Assembly (NCBI RefSeq): GCF_900112985.1 | Contig: NZ_FONS01000009.1 | Location: 62,001 to 126,000, forward strand | Reading direction: 5' to 3' | From: Pedobacter antarcticus | Lineage (GTDB): Bacteria; Bacteroidota; Bacteroidia; Sphingobacteriales; Sphingobacteriaceae | DNA: 64,000 bases | Shown: positions 26,246 through 35,771 of the stretch, one piece after another | How the letters are laid out: every line of letters starts with the position of its first letter | Numbering within the stretch: position 1 is the first letter of the stretch | Notes under the pieces: model-generated | Databases searched by the model: none | What the model was told of the DNA's origin: nothing | The model's input: only the letters and a program-made list of their open reading frames with translations | Program-made: the position numbers and the translations under genes

Positions 26246-27847
26246 ATGGCAGTATTACAAAAAGGCAATTCAAATTATCCGTTTTGGGGAGCATCAATAA
26301 ATCTAATCACTGGACTTGACCCGTTAGGCCTTCAAACAACCTCAGAAGCGACTTACGCCACTATGTTGCCTGGAATTTCCAATTTGACTAATCGTCTCCG
26401 TTATTATGGGTTTTATTGTTGGCTTTTAGACTTCTATTTCAAGACCGAGAAGAAAGGCAACTCAAAAGAACAATATCGTTTTATCCGCAGAGCTGAATTG
26501 ATGATTGCCATAATTATGCAAAGCGAGCGTAAAGGAGTTCAACAGATAACAGGAAGTAACTTTGCTTCAAACCTAATAAATACAGCTGAGGAAACTTATT
26601 TTGACTTAGCCGAAGGAGCAGACAAGGACAATACCGATAAAAATGTTTATTGGAAATATCCGTCCGGTGCATTCGGACAATATTATTACGGAGCAATGCA
26701 GGCACTTTCCTTAATTATTACAGCAATAAATGATGATGGAGATGTTATTTACAACATTAGTAAACCACACCCAAGACAAAAAGTTTCTGGGGAACAATTA
26801 GCCGAGGCTTTTGAAGTTTCATTGTCACCACAAATAAAAGAGTTATTTTATAGTAATATTAAAAAAGGAAAACTTTACCACTCTGATATTTCAGAACTGA
26901 TAAAATATTTTGCGATTGACACGATACAAACAGAAAATGCCGAATGGCAACTATATGTGGAAATGCTTTTGGACAAAGACGAACCAAGTCAAGAAATGGA
27001 AGAACGTTTTACTTTTCACAGAAGGGAAACAATTTTGTCGCTCTTAAATACAGCTGTTAAAAATGAAAATAATTACGACTGGTATAGATTTCTATTGGAA
27101 AGTTACCGAAAGAAATTGGGAACAAATGGTTATCCTGAAACGGAAACTAATATTGGTTGGTACTGCTATCAATTAAATGAGTATTGGCAGTACAGTTGCG
27201 GCACGATGTTTTGGGCTGTATTACAACATCTTTACGATTTCCAACAAGACCAATATCTACCATTGTTTGTAAAGAAATTTTCAAGCAGTATTACAAATGA
27301 AATATGCAAAGAGCTAAAGCAAGCTACAGAGCCAACAAGTTCACTTGCAGAAATTTTGGAGTTAATCCCTGACACAGAAGATGAGGAAAACATCAAAAAG
27401 GAAATTGATGGAACAAACGACCCTGTTATAGTAGCAAAATATGGCTTTATTCTTTTGCTTCAAATATTCAAAAATAATAGAGAGCAACTTCATCCATTGA
27501 AAGAATTTATGAGCAGAAAAAAGATAGAAAGGGATGGGAATATGGTTGATGGTATCTTGACAGTTCACACAGCAGAAAACGATACACTTCAAGATTTTGT
27601 TGAACAATTTATTTTACGCAAAATTATTTACAGGCACTCAATGGTTGCACTCAGAAAAATGGGCAACGGCTCACAGGCTACTCACAAATTTTTTATTGAG
27701 GAACAATACATCCGTTTCATAGATACATTTCCTCCAAGAAACACATCGCCAAGAATGAACGCCTTGCAAAACATAATGTTTGATTTACAGGTAATCAACG
27801 ACCAAAGGGTTTTATCGCCATTACATAAGAAACTTTTGATTGACTGA
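26246..27847 (+). CDS. Unknown 533-aa protein, first gene of a PLD-nuclease module
   Basis: 533 aa, soluble, largely helical, no P-loop, no signal peptide and no membrane segment. The N-terminus is distinctive (WGASINLITGLDPLGLQ, then LPGISNLTNRLRYYGFYCW), and the conserved-looking W/Y/R residues suggest a structured enzyme or adaptor. A Tyr/Trp-rich middle (YCYQLNEYWQYSCGTMFW) and a charged acidic region (LIPDTEDEENIKKE) follow. Its stop overlaps the ATG of the nuclease gene (TGATG at 27845), so the two proteins are made together, probably as a complex. I do not recognise the family. Confidence 0.85.
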   Translation: MAVLQKGNSNYPFWGASINLITGLDPLGLQTTSEATYATMLPGISNLTNRLRYYGFYCWLLDFYFKTEKKGNSKEQYRFIRRAELMIAIIMQSERKGVQQITGSNFASNLINTAEETYFDLAEGADKDNTDKNVYWKYPSGAFGQYYYGAMQALSLIITAINDDGDVIYNISKPHPRQKVSGEQLAEAFEVSLSPQIKELFYSNIKKGKLYHSDISELIKYFAIDTIQTENAEWQLYVEMLLDKDEPSQEMEERFTFHRRETILSLLNTAVKNENNYDWYRFLLESYRKKLGTNGYPETETNIGWYCYQLNEYWQYSCGTMFWAVLQHLYDFQQDQYLPLFVKKFSSSITNEICKELKQATEPTSSLAEILELIPDTEDEENIKKEIDGTNDPVIVAKYGFILLLQIFKNNREQLHPLKEFMSRKKIERDGNMVDGILTVHTAENDTLQDFVEQFILRKIIYRHSMVALRKMGNGSQATHKFFIEEQYIRFIDTFPPRNTSPRMNALQNIMFDLQVINDQRVLSPLHKKLLID

Positions 27848-30498
27848 TGATACTAGAAAGAGAAAACATACTAACATTGATAGGAAGCAGAAGATATCAT
27901 TCTGCAATTCTTACTACCTTCAGCTTTGACTTTTATTTTTTTGAAATGAAAGCAATGAAATGGTTGCGTTCTTGTGGCGTGAGAAACATCAACGTTTTTA
28001 TTGATGGACATTATTATTCAGAGTTAATGCAACAAGCGACAGGAGAAGAAATGCAACTTTCTGCCGGTTATTCACTTTATCCTGTTTTTCAAAAGTCAGT
28101 ATTCCATCCAAAAATTTGGATGTTGTTTGGTGAAAAAGAAGGATTGCTTATTGTTGGTTCTGGAAACCTTACAAATTCTGGAAATGGCAACAATGATGAG
28201 ATTTGGGGAGCATTTCATTTTGATATTCGTTCAACCGAAAATTCATCAGTCTTTTCGTCAGCTTGGGATTATCTATCAATTCTTTCATCGTCAGTTAAAG
28301 GACAGATGAATGAAAAAACTACAAAATGGATACTTGAACATTCTAAATGGCTGAATGAATTGCCAAAGACAAAACCATTTCAATTTTTCGAAACGTCGCA
28401 AAAAGAGAAGGTTGCTTTCCTGTTTAATACTGAAACAACTTCTATTTGGAACGAACTTTTAAAACATCTTAGCAATGAGAAAGTAGTAGAAATAACTACC
28501 ATTTCTCCATATTATGACAAAAATGGGAAAGTATTGCAAGAACTTAATTCTCTTTTTCCTTCAGCCATAGTAAAAGTCATATTGGATGAAAGTGGTTTAA
28601 TCCCTTCTGCAATGCAAGTGAGCAAAGCGTTTACATTTTACGATTGGTGTGATGCAGGCGTAAGCAAAATCCAATATGCAAAATCTGGAAACTCAAAATC
28701 AAAACTTCACGGGAAGATTATTCATTTCAAGACAAAAAATGGAAAAGAGTTTTGCTTGTTCGGTAGTGCCAATATTACACCTGCAGGATTGGGATTATTG
28801 GGCAAAAATTCAAATGCAGAAGTTTCACTTCTTATTCAGTCAGAAAAAGGTGGACTGTTAAATCAATTAGGCATAAAACTGAAAACAAGCAATAGTAAAA
28901 CCCTTGATGAATTTACAACGACTACAAGTAAATCAATTTATGAAACTATAATCGAGAATAATCAATTTAAACTACAACTGCTATCGGCAGAGTTGATTTA
29001 TGATGAATTTATACTTCATTCCAATGGCACCTATACCGATGAATTTAAGGTTGTTTTCTTCGATAAACAAAACCGATTTTTGTATTCCAAAACATTCTCA
29101 AATTATGAGAAAGAACTAAAAACAAAACTCAATTTAGAATTAGGCACTTTCCAATATGTGCAATTGACAAATATTAGTGAAGAGATTATCTCTAATAAAC
29201 TTTTGATTTCAGATTATTTCCTCTTGGCAAAAACGCATCCTAATCCAAAGACAGAGGAAATTGAAAAAATTTATAGCGAAATCCAAAATGGAGAGCTGAG
29301 CAAAGTTCTCGACTTGTTGCATTATGCAATCTTTGATGAAACAGAAAATGAAACAGGAGCCAGCTTTTTAGATAGTAGGAGAAGCACGTTTACAAAGCTG
29401 AATGATGACAAAGAACCTGAAAAACTTTACGATCTCTCTTCCTATAAAGCAATAGAAAATTCTGGATTTGAAAAAAACCTTCTACTCTCTTCTCTTTCCC
29501 TACGTGTTTTAGATGTTTTGAAGTTCATCAATTTAAATGGAAATTCAACAAATAAACAAGCTGATATAAGTATTGATGAGCAAGAAGACGATTTAGGCAA
29601 CATAAATGGAAATGAGGAAGGAGAAGTGGCAACGGTTCGTAACCTCTCTTTTGTCATTCTTAAATCTGAAAAAAGAAAGTTGATGAACTACTTTGATAAC
29701 CTTTACAATTACCAACAAGAAATTCTCTATGGGAATAGTCGACCAAAAACATATAGGCCTACACTTACAGATTTGACTAAATATTTAATCGCTCTTGAGT
29801 TGATAAGTGAATACGGAGGGAAATCTGCAAAGTATGACGAACAAGACACGCACCATTTTTTCAGTTATTTACCATTTGTAGACGATTATGACAATAACAA
29901 TGTAAAGGATTGTTGTTTAAATTTAATTGGCGACTTTTTGATGCTGGCAAGAAGCGGATTTAAAGCGTATGAATTTGACTATACAAAAAAGAAAATCGAG
30001 GAACTAAAAAAAGAGGCACTCATAAATACAATTGTTTGCTTAATTAACAATCGATGGAAAGATGATGAATTACATTACTTTTTTACTATGGCTTTAAATG
30101 CACTTCATTATTTAGGTTGTAGGAATGTAGATGATTTCAATAGCAATTTTGTAGAATTAAAATCCAAAATTAATATTAGAATTTCCGAGCTGAAAAACAG
30201 AACAAAAGTATTTGAAAAAAACTTAGAGATATTTTACGAAAGACTATGTCCTTCGTTTATAAAAGTGATTGAACAGATTGAAGATAAGAACTTTGATACA
30301 TCAGCAGTTAACGGGCAAATTATTTACAAATCGCCTTGGGGTTATAGCTACGTTCAGTACGTAAATAAAACAAACGATTTTACTTTAATCAGACCTGGCT
30401 TTATGTGGGACTATGATAAAGAAGATTACATAAAACACAGTCCAGACGAAATTTATTTACCTCTAAAACTCTCATCTTTTATATGCACCGATTTGTAA
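27847..30498 (+). CDS. Large phospholipase D-like (double HKD) protein, second gene of module
   Basis: 883 aa. Two HKD half-sites are visible: His87-x-Lys89 with GSGNLT (residues 104-109), and His288-x-Lys290 with GSANIT (residues 306-311). Together they make one complete PLD active site in residues about 1-400. The C-terminal about 480 residues are helical, with an acidic linker (DEQEDDLGNINGNEEGE near 580), and have no recognised domain. PLD-fold proteins without signal peptides are often nucleases (restriction enzymes, DISARM DrmC), so DNA or RNA cleavage is the likeliest activity. Overlaps the upstream gene; ends at a convergent terminator. Confidence 0.88.
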   Translation: MILERENILTLIGSRRYHSAILTTFSFDFYFFEMKAMKWLRSCGVRNINVFIDGHYYSELMQQATGEEMQLSAGYSLYPVFQKSVFHPKIWMLFGEKEGLLIVGSGNLTNSGNGNNDEIWGAFHFDIRSTENSSVFSSAWDYLSILSSSVKGQMNEKTTKWILEHSKWLNELPKTKPFQFFETSQKEKVAFLFNTETTSIWNELLKHLSNEKVVEITTISPYYDKNGKVLQELNSLFPSAIVKVILDESGLIPSAMQVSKAFTFYDWCDAGVSKIQYAKSGNSKSKLHGKIIHFKTKNGKEFCLFGSANITPAGLGLLGKNSNAEVSLLIQSEKGGLLNQLGIKLKTSNSKTLDEFTTTTSKSIYETIIENNQFKLQLLSAELIYDEFILHSNGTYTDEFKVVFFDKQNRFLYSKTFSNYEKELKTKLNLELGTFQYVQLTNISEEIISNKLLISDYFLLAKTHPNPKTEEIEKIYSEIQNGELSKVLDLLHYAIFDETENETGASFLDSRRSTFTKLNDDKEPEKLYDLSSYKAIENSGFEKNLLLSSLSLRVLDVLKFINLNGNSTNKQADISIDEQEDDLGNINGNEEGEVATVRNLSFVILKSEKRKLMNYFDNLYNYQQEILYGNSRPKTYRPTLTDLTKYLIALELISEYGGKSAKYDEQDTHHFFSYLPFVDDYDNNNVKDCCLNLIGDFLMLARSGFKAYEFDYTKKKIEELKKEALINTIVCLINNRWKDDELHYFFTMALNALHYLGCRNVDDFNSNFVELKSKINIRISELKNRTKVFEKNLEIFYERLCPSFIKVIEQIEDKNFDTSAVNGQIIYKSPWGYSYVQYVNKTNDFTLIRPGFMWDYDKEDYIKHSPDEIYLPLKLSSFICTDL

Positions 30499-30504
30499 GT
30501 TAAA

Positions 30505-30534
30505 AAATCGGATAACTTTTGGGTTATCCGATTT
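30505..30534. terminator. Convergent terminator after the PLD gene
   Basis: AAATCGGATAAC (30505-30516) and GTTATCCGATTT (30523-30534) form a perfect 12-bp stem with a 6-nt loop. The minus strand has a T-run after it, so it mainly serves the gene at 30538-31338, but it can stop both. Confidence 0.85.
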
Positions 30535-30537
30535 GCG

Positions 30538-31338
30538 CTATTTAAGTCCTGTTTTATAAGTGTAATCAAGTTTGTTATGAATAATTGTAGCTACAACCAA
30601 TACTTCAGTCATTTCTGAAAGTTGAGTGTCTTCTAATATTTTCGGGTTATGCGCTTTTGGATTTCGGTACATAGAAAAAAATCCTTTACAGAAGTTGCCG
30701 AAACCCTTATGCTCACTTTCTTCGCTTGGATTATTCAGCATATTAAAAGCAAGCATAGGTCTTTTGTCTTTTCCTAAAGCAAAACAATCATCAACCAGAT
30801 CTGCTCCATCTGAAGTATAGCCACTTTTCTGCCTAAGTCTTTCCGCAACACTTTTTGTGATTTCTAGTATAGAGTGAAAATAATTTTCTTTCAGCCATTC
30901 GGCTTCGCAGTATGGTAAAATTTCTGAATGAACTCCGATACCGTGTACTTTTTCTTTGATTTTAAGTGACCTGCTTTTAGCTTCTGAAATGGTTTTAGCT
31001 TTTTCAACTAGTCGGGGTTGTCCGGTTTTATCAATTTCTATCCCTTCGTAAACTAATTTTTCATTGATAGTTGTTCTGTCTCTTTCAAATTCGTCTTCGG
31101 AATTATATCTTTTAGGATTTAATAACCTAACTACAAATGCCAATACATTATTTCCACAATTGTCTTGTATTTGCTTTTCTTTTAATGCATAAAAAAGTCT
31201 GTCGGTTTTGTTTGTACCAATTTGCGATTGAGAAATATTAGCACCAGCTAAATGTTCTGTGATTTTTGTATGCGTTAATAGATTTGATATAATGTCAGAT
31301 ATATTTCGCAAGGTTATGTCATCAAAGGATTTTGTCAT
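30538..31338 (-). CDS. TIGR02391-family (Abi/HEPN-like) protein
   Basis: 266 aa. The C-terminal domain matches the Hypoth_Ymh/TIGR02391 pattern: HSILEITKSVAERLRQKSG, then GKGF-like FGNFCKGFFSMYRNPKAHNP. The Arg225-x4-His230 pair (RNPKAH) is the HEPN ribonuclease motif. Members are linked to abortive phage infection and restriction loci. Convergent with the PLD module, so it may be an independent defence gene in the same island. The N-terminal 100 residues are less conserved. Confidence 0.85.
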   Translation of the reverse strand: MTKSFDDITLRNISDIISNLLTHTKITEHLAGANISQSQIGTNKTDRLFYALKEKQIQDNCGNNVLAFVVRLLNPKRYNSEDEFERDRTTINEKLVYEGIEIDKTGQPRLVEKAKTISEAKSRSLKIKEKVHGIGVHSEILPYCEAEWLKENYFHSILEITKSVAERLRQKSGYTSDGADLVDDCFALGKDKRPMLAFNMLNNPSEESEHKGFGNFCKGFFSMYRNPKAHNPKILEDTQLSEMTEVLVVATIIHNKLDYTYKTGLK

Positions 31339-31348
31339 TTAAAAATGA

Positions 31349-31621
31349 TTAATTCTGTTTCTGGATTTCCATGTTTTGGATTTCCCTATCTTTTTTCTCA
31401 CGAGAATAAACCCAAAGTGATAAAAGTCCAAATATAATCAATCCATAAGCTATCCATTTACCAACCTTTTCAATAAATTTAATGAAAACCGAACTTTCAT
31501 AAGATGAAAAACCTTCGGCTCCCATCGGACCACGCCTGTAAAACTTTCGTCGGTTAAGCCAATAGCGAAGTCCTAAACCTGCAATCAAAAATATTATTCC
31601 TATAACCAATGATGCGACCAT
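31349..31621 (-). CDS. Small two-helix membrane protein
   Basis: 90 aa. A first membrane helix (residues 2-20), a basic, Arg-rich loop (RRKFYRRG), a second helix (residues 54-72) and a charged tail. Ends 10 nt before the Abi-like gene start and so is likely cotranscribed. No family recognised; the position would suit a membrane partner of the Abi-like protein or a left-over transfer gene. Confidence 0.65.
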   Translation of the reverse strand: MVASLVIGIIFLIAGLGLRYWLNRRKFYRRGPMGAEGFSSYESSVFIKFIEKVGKWIAYGLIIFGLLSLWVYSREKKDREIQNMEIQKQN

Positions 31622-31689
31622 AACAAAACACTTAAAATCTACTTTTTAAATTTACAAAAAAAAACAGTTTTAATATCCCTTAAAAAGAG

Positions 31690-31715
31690 AAATCCTGCTT
31701 TTTGTGGCAGGATTT
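31690..31715 (-). terminator. Terminator at the 3' end of the tra operon
   Basis: AAATCCTGC (31690-31698) and GCAGGATTT (31707-31715), 9-bp stem with an 8-nt loop. On the minus strand a CTCTTTTT tract follows. It lies directly after traQ. Confidence 0.88.
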
Positions 31716-31723
31716 CATTGTTT

Positions 31724-32173
31724 TTAATCAGCACTATTAAACTGAAAACTTATCTGTTTTTCATTTCCAAAGCTGTCCGAAATCCAAACATCAAAGGATT
31801 GCGAAACGGCAGATGTTGAAGTATAGTACAACCGAAATTGCTCTGTGGGTAATGGGTATAAATCGTTCGGTAAATATGGTTGCTCATCGTAATACCGCAA
31901 TGTGCCTTGTCCGTCAAATTGGAAATAGCGAAGAAAATACTGTGTGTTGCTGTAATTGCCTGTTCGCTGTATGGCAATGCGTATTTCTACCGTTTGTCCA
32001 TTGGCTACATCTTTTGGAACTGGCATCACGTTTACCTCGAAAGGAAAATCGTTCTGTATTTCGAGTTCATCATCTTTACTACAAGATACTAAAGTTACCG
32101 AAGCTGTTAGGATTGCCAGCATTACATATATCGGCACTAATCCTATTCTGAATTTATTAAATATTGCTATCAT
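31724..32173 (-). CDS. traQ: Conjugative transposon protein TraQ (DUF3872)
   Basis: 149 aa lipoprotein: signal helix then a VSC lipobox (Cys about residue 31), followed by a beta-sandwich DUF3872 domain. Last gene of the CTnDOT-like transfer operon. TraQ of CTnDOT has no known biochemical role; surface or outer-membrane location is expected from the lipobox. 12 nt after traO. Confidence 0.88.
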   Translation of the reverse strand: MIAIFNKFRIGLVPIYVMLAILTASVTLVSCSKDDELEIQNDFPFEVNVMPVPKDVANGQTVEIRIAIQRTGNYSNTQYFLRYFQFDGQGTLRYYDEQPYLPNDLYPLPTEQFRLYYTSTSAVSQSFDVWISDSFGNEKQISFQFNSAD

Positions 32174-32185
32174 TGTTTTAAGTTT

Positions 32186-32746
32186 TTAAAAATTAAACCT
32201 TAATCCCACACCTGCGGATGGTCGGAATTGCTCTAAGTCTGTACCCCAAAATACTTTTGTGCGTCCTTGCAGGATTAACACAAAACGGTCTGATAGATAT
32301 GTTTCAAGAGTGAGCCGTCCACCAGCTCCGTAGATGAAGTTATCCTCGCTCAAAATCTTTGCTCCGTCATACAACATCGCTTCGCCACGATTGATGCTTT
32401 CATAACCGACAACACCTGTTATTCCGAAGTTCAGCGTAATGTTTTTACGAGTATCGCCCAAAAGGAAGAAACTGTAGCCGCCTTCGGAAGTGTAGGTTTC
32501 CTGCGGTATGCGGAGGTCTTTGTAGTCGTGGTATTGGTGGGTGTATTCCAATGCCCAAAGCTGATAGTTCCCGTTTTTACCGTTCACGGTCATTCCAATA
32601 TTGAGGTAATAATCATTGCCAATTTTATCGTTGGATACTACACCTGTACTTACTTCCAGTCCTTTCTGTTTTGGGAGCATTCTTTGTGCCTGTGTAACCG
32701 TGATGGCCATCAAGATGAGCATCACGGTATAGATATACTTTTTCAT
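32186..32746 (-). CDS. traO: Conjugative transposon protein TraO
   Basis: 186 aa. Signal peptide (residues 1-20, ending TQAQ), then an antiparallel beta-rich protein ending in an aromatic residue (GVGLRFNF), as in outer-membrane barrels. Size and position between TraN and TraQ match TraO of Bacteroidota elements. Probably part of the outer-membrane portion of the mating channel. Confidence 0.9.
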   Translation of the reverse strand: MKKYIYTVMLILMAITVTQAQRMLPKQKGLEVSTGVVSNDKIGNDYYLNIGMTVNGKNGNYQLWALEYTHQYHDYKDLRIPQETYTSEGGYSFFLLGDTRKNITLNFGITGVVGYESINRGEAMLYDGAKILSEDNFIYGAGGRLTLETYLSDRFVLILQGRTKVFWGTDLEQFRPSAGVGLRFNF

Positions 32747-32766
32747 ATTATTGGATTAAAATGTTA

Positions 32767-33660
32767 TTAAAATTTTAGGTGCATATCGTTTATTAAACGA
32801 GCTTTTATCAAATCCGAATTTTCTACCTGCAAAGTTTGATGTCTGCCACCGTTCTTCTCGAAAATCTCAATCAACAGTACCTTGTCATCGGCAATGGTAA
32901 ATTGGTCTAACAGGAACACGTTTTGTTCGGTTAGTTTCCCGCCAATCTCGTCCAAAGGCTTGTAAGTTCTGAGGGGTATCATCGGGCGTTCTTGTACCAC
33001 AGTACGTTTGGCTACCTTTTTATCTACTACTTTGAAATTGATAAAATCAATCTGGAAAGGCACATTGGTTTTATTTCTCAATTCCGTATGGAAATAGTAT
33101 TTGCCGTTGTGGATATAAATGCCTTTGAGAATAAACTGAATGCCGAAACTCTTAGCCCCAATGTGCTTTACAATCCGATTATCATTTTTGTAAATTGTTT
33201 CTAATAGCAAGCCTGCTAGTGAAGGCGAATTATTGCCCAATTCTTCAAAAAGCACATCGTTTCCATTGGCTTTATCCACTGCCTTTTGCATTGTAAGTAG
33301 GTCGTAGCTCATTGCCTCCGGGTAAGAACTGTAATACACATTAAAGCTGTAAAAACGTCCGTCATTCGTAATGACCGAAAAATTGGTTTCAGGTTCGAAA
33401 TCCCTTACCGTTGCTTTTACACGCAACACGTTTTCCGCATCTTCTGCTTTTCCTGCAATTAGATATTCGCTTCCCAAATCCACATAACGGATAGCGGTCG
33501 GAAAAATCAAGTGCGAAGTTTTATCGTAGGTAACTTCCATTTTATACGGTTCTATCTTGCCTAATGCAAGCGGAGTTCTGATGCTGTCTTGTGCAAAAGA
33601 TTGTACGGCAAAGCCGAGTATGAGGGCAATAGCCCAAAAGGTTTTTAAAATATTTTTCAT
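32767..33660 (-). CDS. traN: Conjugative transposon protein TraN
   Basis: 297 aa. Signal peptide (residues 1-23, ending SFAQ); the domain with FILKGIYIHNGKYYFHTELRNKTNVP and an N-terminal LIFPTAIRYVDLGSEYL segment is typical of TraN (DUF4138), the VirB9-like core component. Periplasmic or outer-membrane. 20 nt after traO start, downstream of traM. Confidence 0.93.
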   Translation of the reverse strand: MKNILKTFWAIALILGFAVQSFAQDSIRTPLALGKIEPYKMEVTYDKTSHLIFPTAIRYVDLGSEYLIAGKAEDAENVLRVKATVRDFEPETNFSVITNDGRFYSFNVYYSSYPEAMSYDLLTMQKAVDKANGNDVLFEELGNNSPSLAGLLLETIYKNDNRIVKHIGAKSFGIQFILKGIYIHNGKYYFHTELRNKTNVPFQIDFINFKVVDKKVAKRTVVQERPMIPLRTYKPLDEIGGKLTEQNVFLLDQFTIADDKVLLIEIFEKNGGRHQTLQVENSDLIKARLINDMHLKF

Positions 33661-33684
33661 TGTTTTATTTGTTTGAATTCAACA

Positions 33685-35034
33685 TTATTGTTTAGATACC
33701 AAGAAGACTTGATGTCCTGCTTTCAGCGTAACTTTTGGGGTTCTTACCTTTTTAGCAAAATAGCCCGAAATTCCCTGTACCACGCCACGACTAAGATCTG
33801 CTGCAACCTGCTGTCCGGCATTCTGCGTGAGCATTACGCTCGTTCCACCAGTTTGGCTCATATTGCCTGCCATTTCGGTAAGGGCATTCATTTCCGGCGA
33901 ATACGGAACGTACAAGCCTTGCTGTCCGTCCAAATCGTAAATGGTTATATCTACCGGGATGATATTGCCCTCCAGTTCTATCGAGGTAACTTTTAGTTGT
34001 AAACGCCCTCCCTGAAATTTCGCATTAGCCGTTAAAATCGTTCCTTTTGGAATGGTACGGCTCGGTGTTTTTGCAGGCTCTAATAATCGTAAACGCACAC
34101 CTGTTTCGCCAACTACTGTTTGGGCATCGTGTACACAGGCTTTGATACTGTTTTTGGGTTGTGCCATTTGTTCCAAAGAGCCAGCGGTATAAAACCCACG
34201 GTTCTTTGTTTCGCTCCAATCCGCTAAAAAAGCACTGTCCGATGGTTCACGGTAAAGGGCTGATACTGTATTTTTTCTTGCTGATGTGAACGATACAAAA
34301 TGCTCTTTTTGGTTAGTAGCCATAGCACTAATAGCATCCGGAACAGCACCATTAGCAGGTGTTGAATTTTCGGTATTCGCATTTTTTGGCAGATACTTTG
34401 CTGCCATTTCATAGGATTTCTCCATTAGCTTCAATTGGTCATCAACTGTGGCCACAGGTGGCACATCCTTTTCTGATAATTTTTCTTTCAATTCGTCCAC
34501 CTGCTTACGCAGTTCCATTGTTTCAGCGTTATCATCTTGATAAAAGGAACTCAATGCGCTTTGGCTATTTCGATAGCTGTTCAAAGCAGGGTTACTGCTT
34601 CTTGCCGAATTTCTCCCACTACCGCCAAAGCTGTTGTTTTCCTCTTCTTCATTAAACGGTTCGTCGGTTGGCTCTTCTTTGTCTTCTGTATTCCAGTAGT
34701 CTGAAAGTGTAGCCAATGCATTGCGTTTTTCCTGCTCTTTGCGTTCGAGCATTTCCTGTTCATACGCCTTGCCTTTGTCTGCAGGCATTCCAGTTCCAGT
34801 AGCCTCTGGTACCGCATCGTTCAGCCCTACATTTTCAATTGTCTTTTTGTCTTCGGATGGTTTAAATATGAGGTACATACAACCCACGAAAACAATCGCC
34901 ATTAAGCCGAAAATTAAGGGCTTTTTGAGCTTCTCCTTATTATTCTGTGTGCCGTCTTGCAACACATCAGCAGTTGCTGTCGAGTTCCCCTCCGTTACCC
35001 GAACAACCGATTTTTTGTTCTCATTTTCTTTCAT
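33685..35034 (-). CDS. traM: Conjugative transposon protein TraM
   Basis: 449 aa. Cytoplasmic N-terminus, one membrane helix (residues about 39-58, PLIFGLMAIVFVGCMYLIF), a long periplasmic low-complexity/coiled region, and a C-terminal beta-barrel with RLRLLEPAKTPSRTIPKGT, the VirB10-like TraM domain. Spans inner and outer membranes in the mating channel. Its start overlaps the end of the TraL gene by 14 nt. Confidence 0.93.
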   Translation of the reverse strand: MKENENKKSVVRVTEGNSTATADVLQDGTQNNKEKLKKPLIFGLMAIVFVGCMYLIFKPSEDKKTIENVGLNDAVPEATGTGMPADKGKAYEQEMLERKEQEKRNALATLSDYWNTEDKEEPTDEPFNEEEENNSFGGSGRNSARSSNPALNSYRNSQSALSSFYQDDNAETMELRKQVDELKEKLSEKDVPPVATVDDQLKLMEKSYEMAAKYLPKNANTENSTPANGAVPDAISAMATNQKEHFVSFTSARKNTVSALYREPSDSAFLADWSETKNRGFYTAGSLEQMAQPKNSIKACVHDAQTVVGETGVRLRLLEPAKTPSRTIPKGTILTANAKFQGGRLQLKVTSIELEGNIIPVDITIYDLDGQQGLYVPYSPEMNALTEMAGNMSQTGGTSVMLTQNAGQQVAADLSRGVVQGISGYFAKKVRTPKVTLKAGHQVFLVSKQ

Positions 35035-35308
35035 AAATTTGATTTTTTAAAATTGTTGATACACTATCCTGCAATCTTGCAGGACTTCCATTTTTTTTGA
35101 GGACAGGATTTTCGATATGCTCTATGATCATATCGTTTCCAGACTTTGAGGTATCGTACCAGACTTTGAAAATTACACCTGCGGTAAGCAGTAGATATCC
35201 CACAAAAAAGTACAGGGTATATTGGTGCTGCTTGCGCACTGGCAATGCCTGCCAACGTTCGTCGAGCTTATCAAAATACCTATCCATATTTGCTCTTAGT
35301 TTTTTCAT
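35021..35308 (-). CDS. traL: TraL-type small membrane protein
   Basis: 95 aa with a basic N-terminus, one membrane helix (residues about 30-50, TLYFFVGYLLLTAGVIFKV) and a short periplasmic tail. Position immediately before traM, with overlapping ends, matches traL. Assignment rests on place and topology. Confidence 0.7.
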   Translation of the reverse strand: MKKLRANMDRYFDKLDERWQALPVRKQHQYTLYFFVGYLLLTAGVIFKVWYDTSKSGNDMIIEHIENPVLKKNGSPARLQDSVSTILKNQIYERK

Positions 35309-35331
35309 ACTCTTAATTTTTTATGATGATG

Positions 35332-35760
35332 TTAGAGCTTGAACCGCTTGGAGATTTTACCCACATTTTGCTTTTGTTCATCATTAACCAAAGCAATTAC
35401 CTCAACTGCATTGGGTACGACTATTAAAGAGAGGTTTGTCAGTTCCGATTTTTTTAGCAATTGCCCAAATTGGTCTTTTCTTGCCACCTCCATTCTGTTG
35501 AGTGAGAATTTGCCGTTCAGATAATTTACCCACATACTGCATTCTACACTTGGCTTGTCTTCTCCCGACCATTGTAGGTAGCCTGTCAACAACAAGTCTT
35601 GTTTAGGCAAAGTATCTGCACCTTTTTGGCAGCTTTCAAGGTAATCGCTGATACTGTCTTTCAACTTTCCGGCATACGCACCCTGCGTATGGAAATAGCC
35701 GTTATATCCTTTTTCTGTAAGGGTTTTTGCGAACGTGTTTAAATCTGATAATGCTTCCAT
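35332..35760 (-). CDS. Hypothetical transfer-operon protein between traK and traL
   Basis: 142 aa, soluble, no signal peptide or membrane helix. It ends 23 nt before traL and starts 11 nt after traK, so it belongs to the transfer operon. No domain recognised. Not part of the canonical CTnDOT A-Q series, so possibly a lineage-specific accessory or cytosolic factor. Confidence 0.7.
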   Translation of the reverse strand: MEALSDLNTFAKTLTEKGYNGYFHTQGAYAGKLKDSISDYLESCQKGADTLPKQDLLLTGYLQWSGEDKPSVECSMWVNYLNGKFSLNRMEVARKDQFGQLLKKSELTNLSLIVVPNAVEVIALVNDEQKQNVGKISKRFKL

Positions 35761-35771
35761 AAGATTATTTT

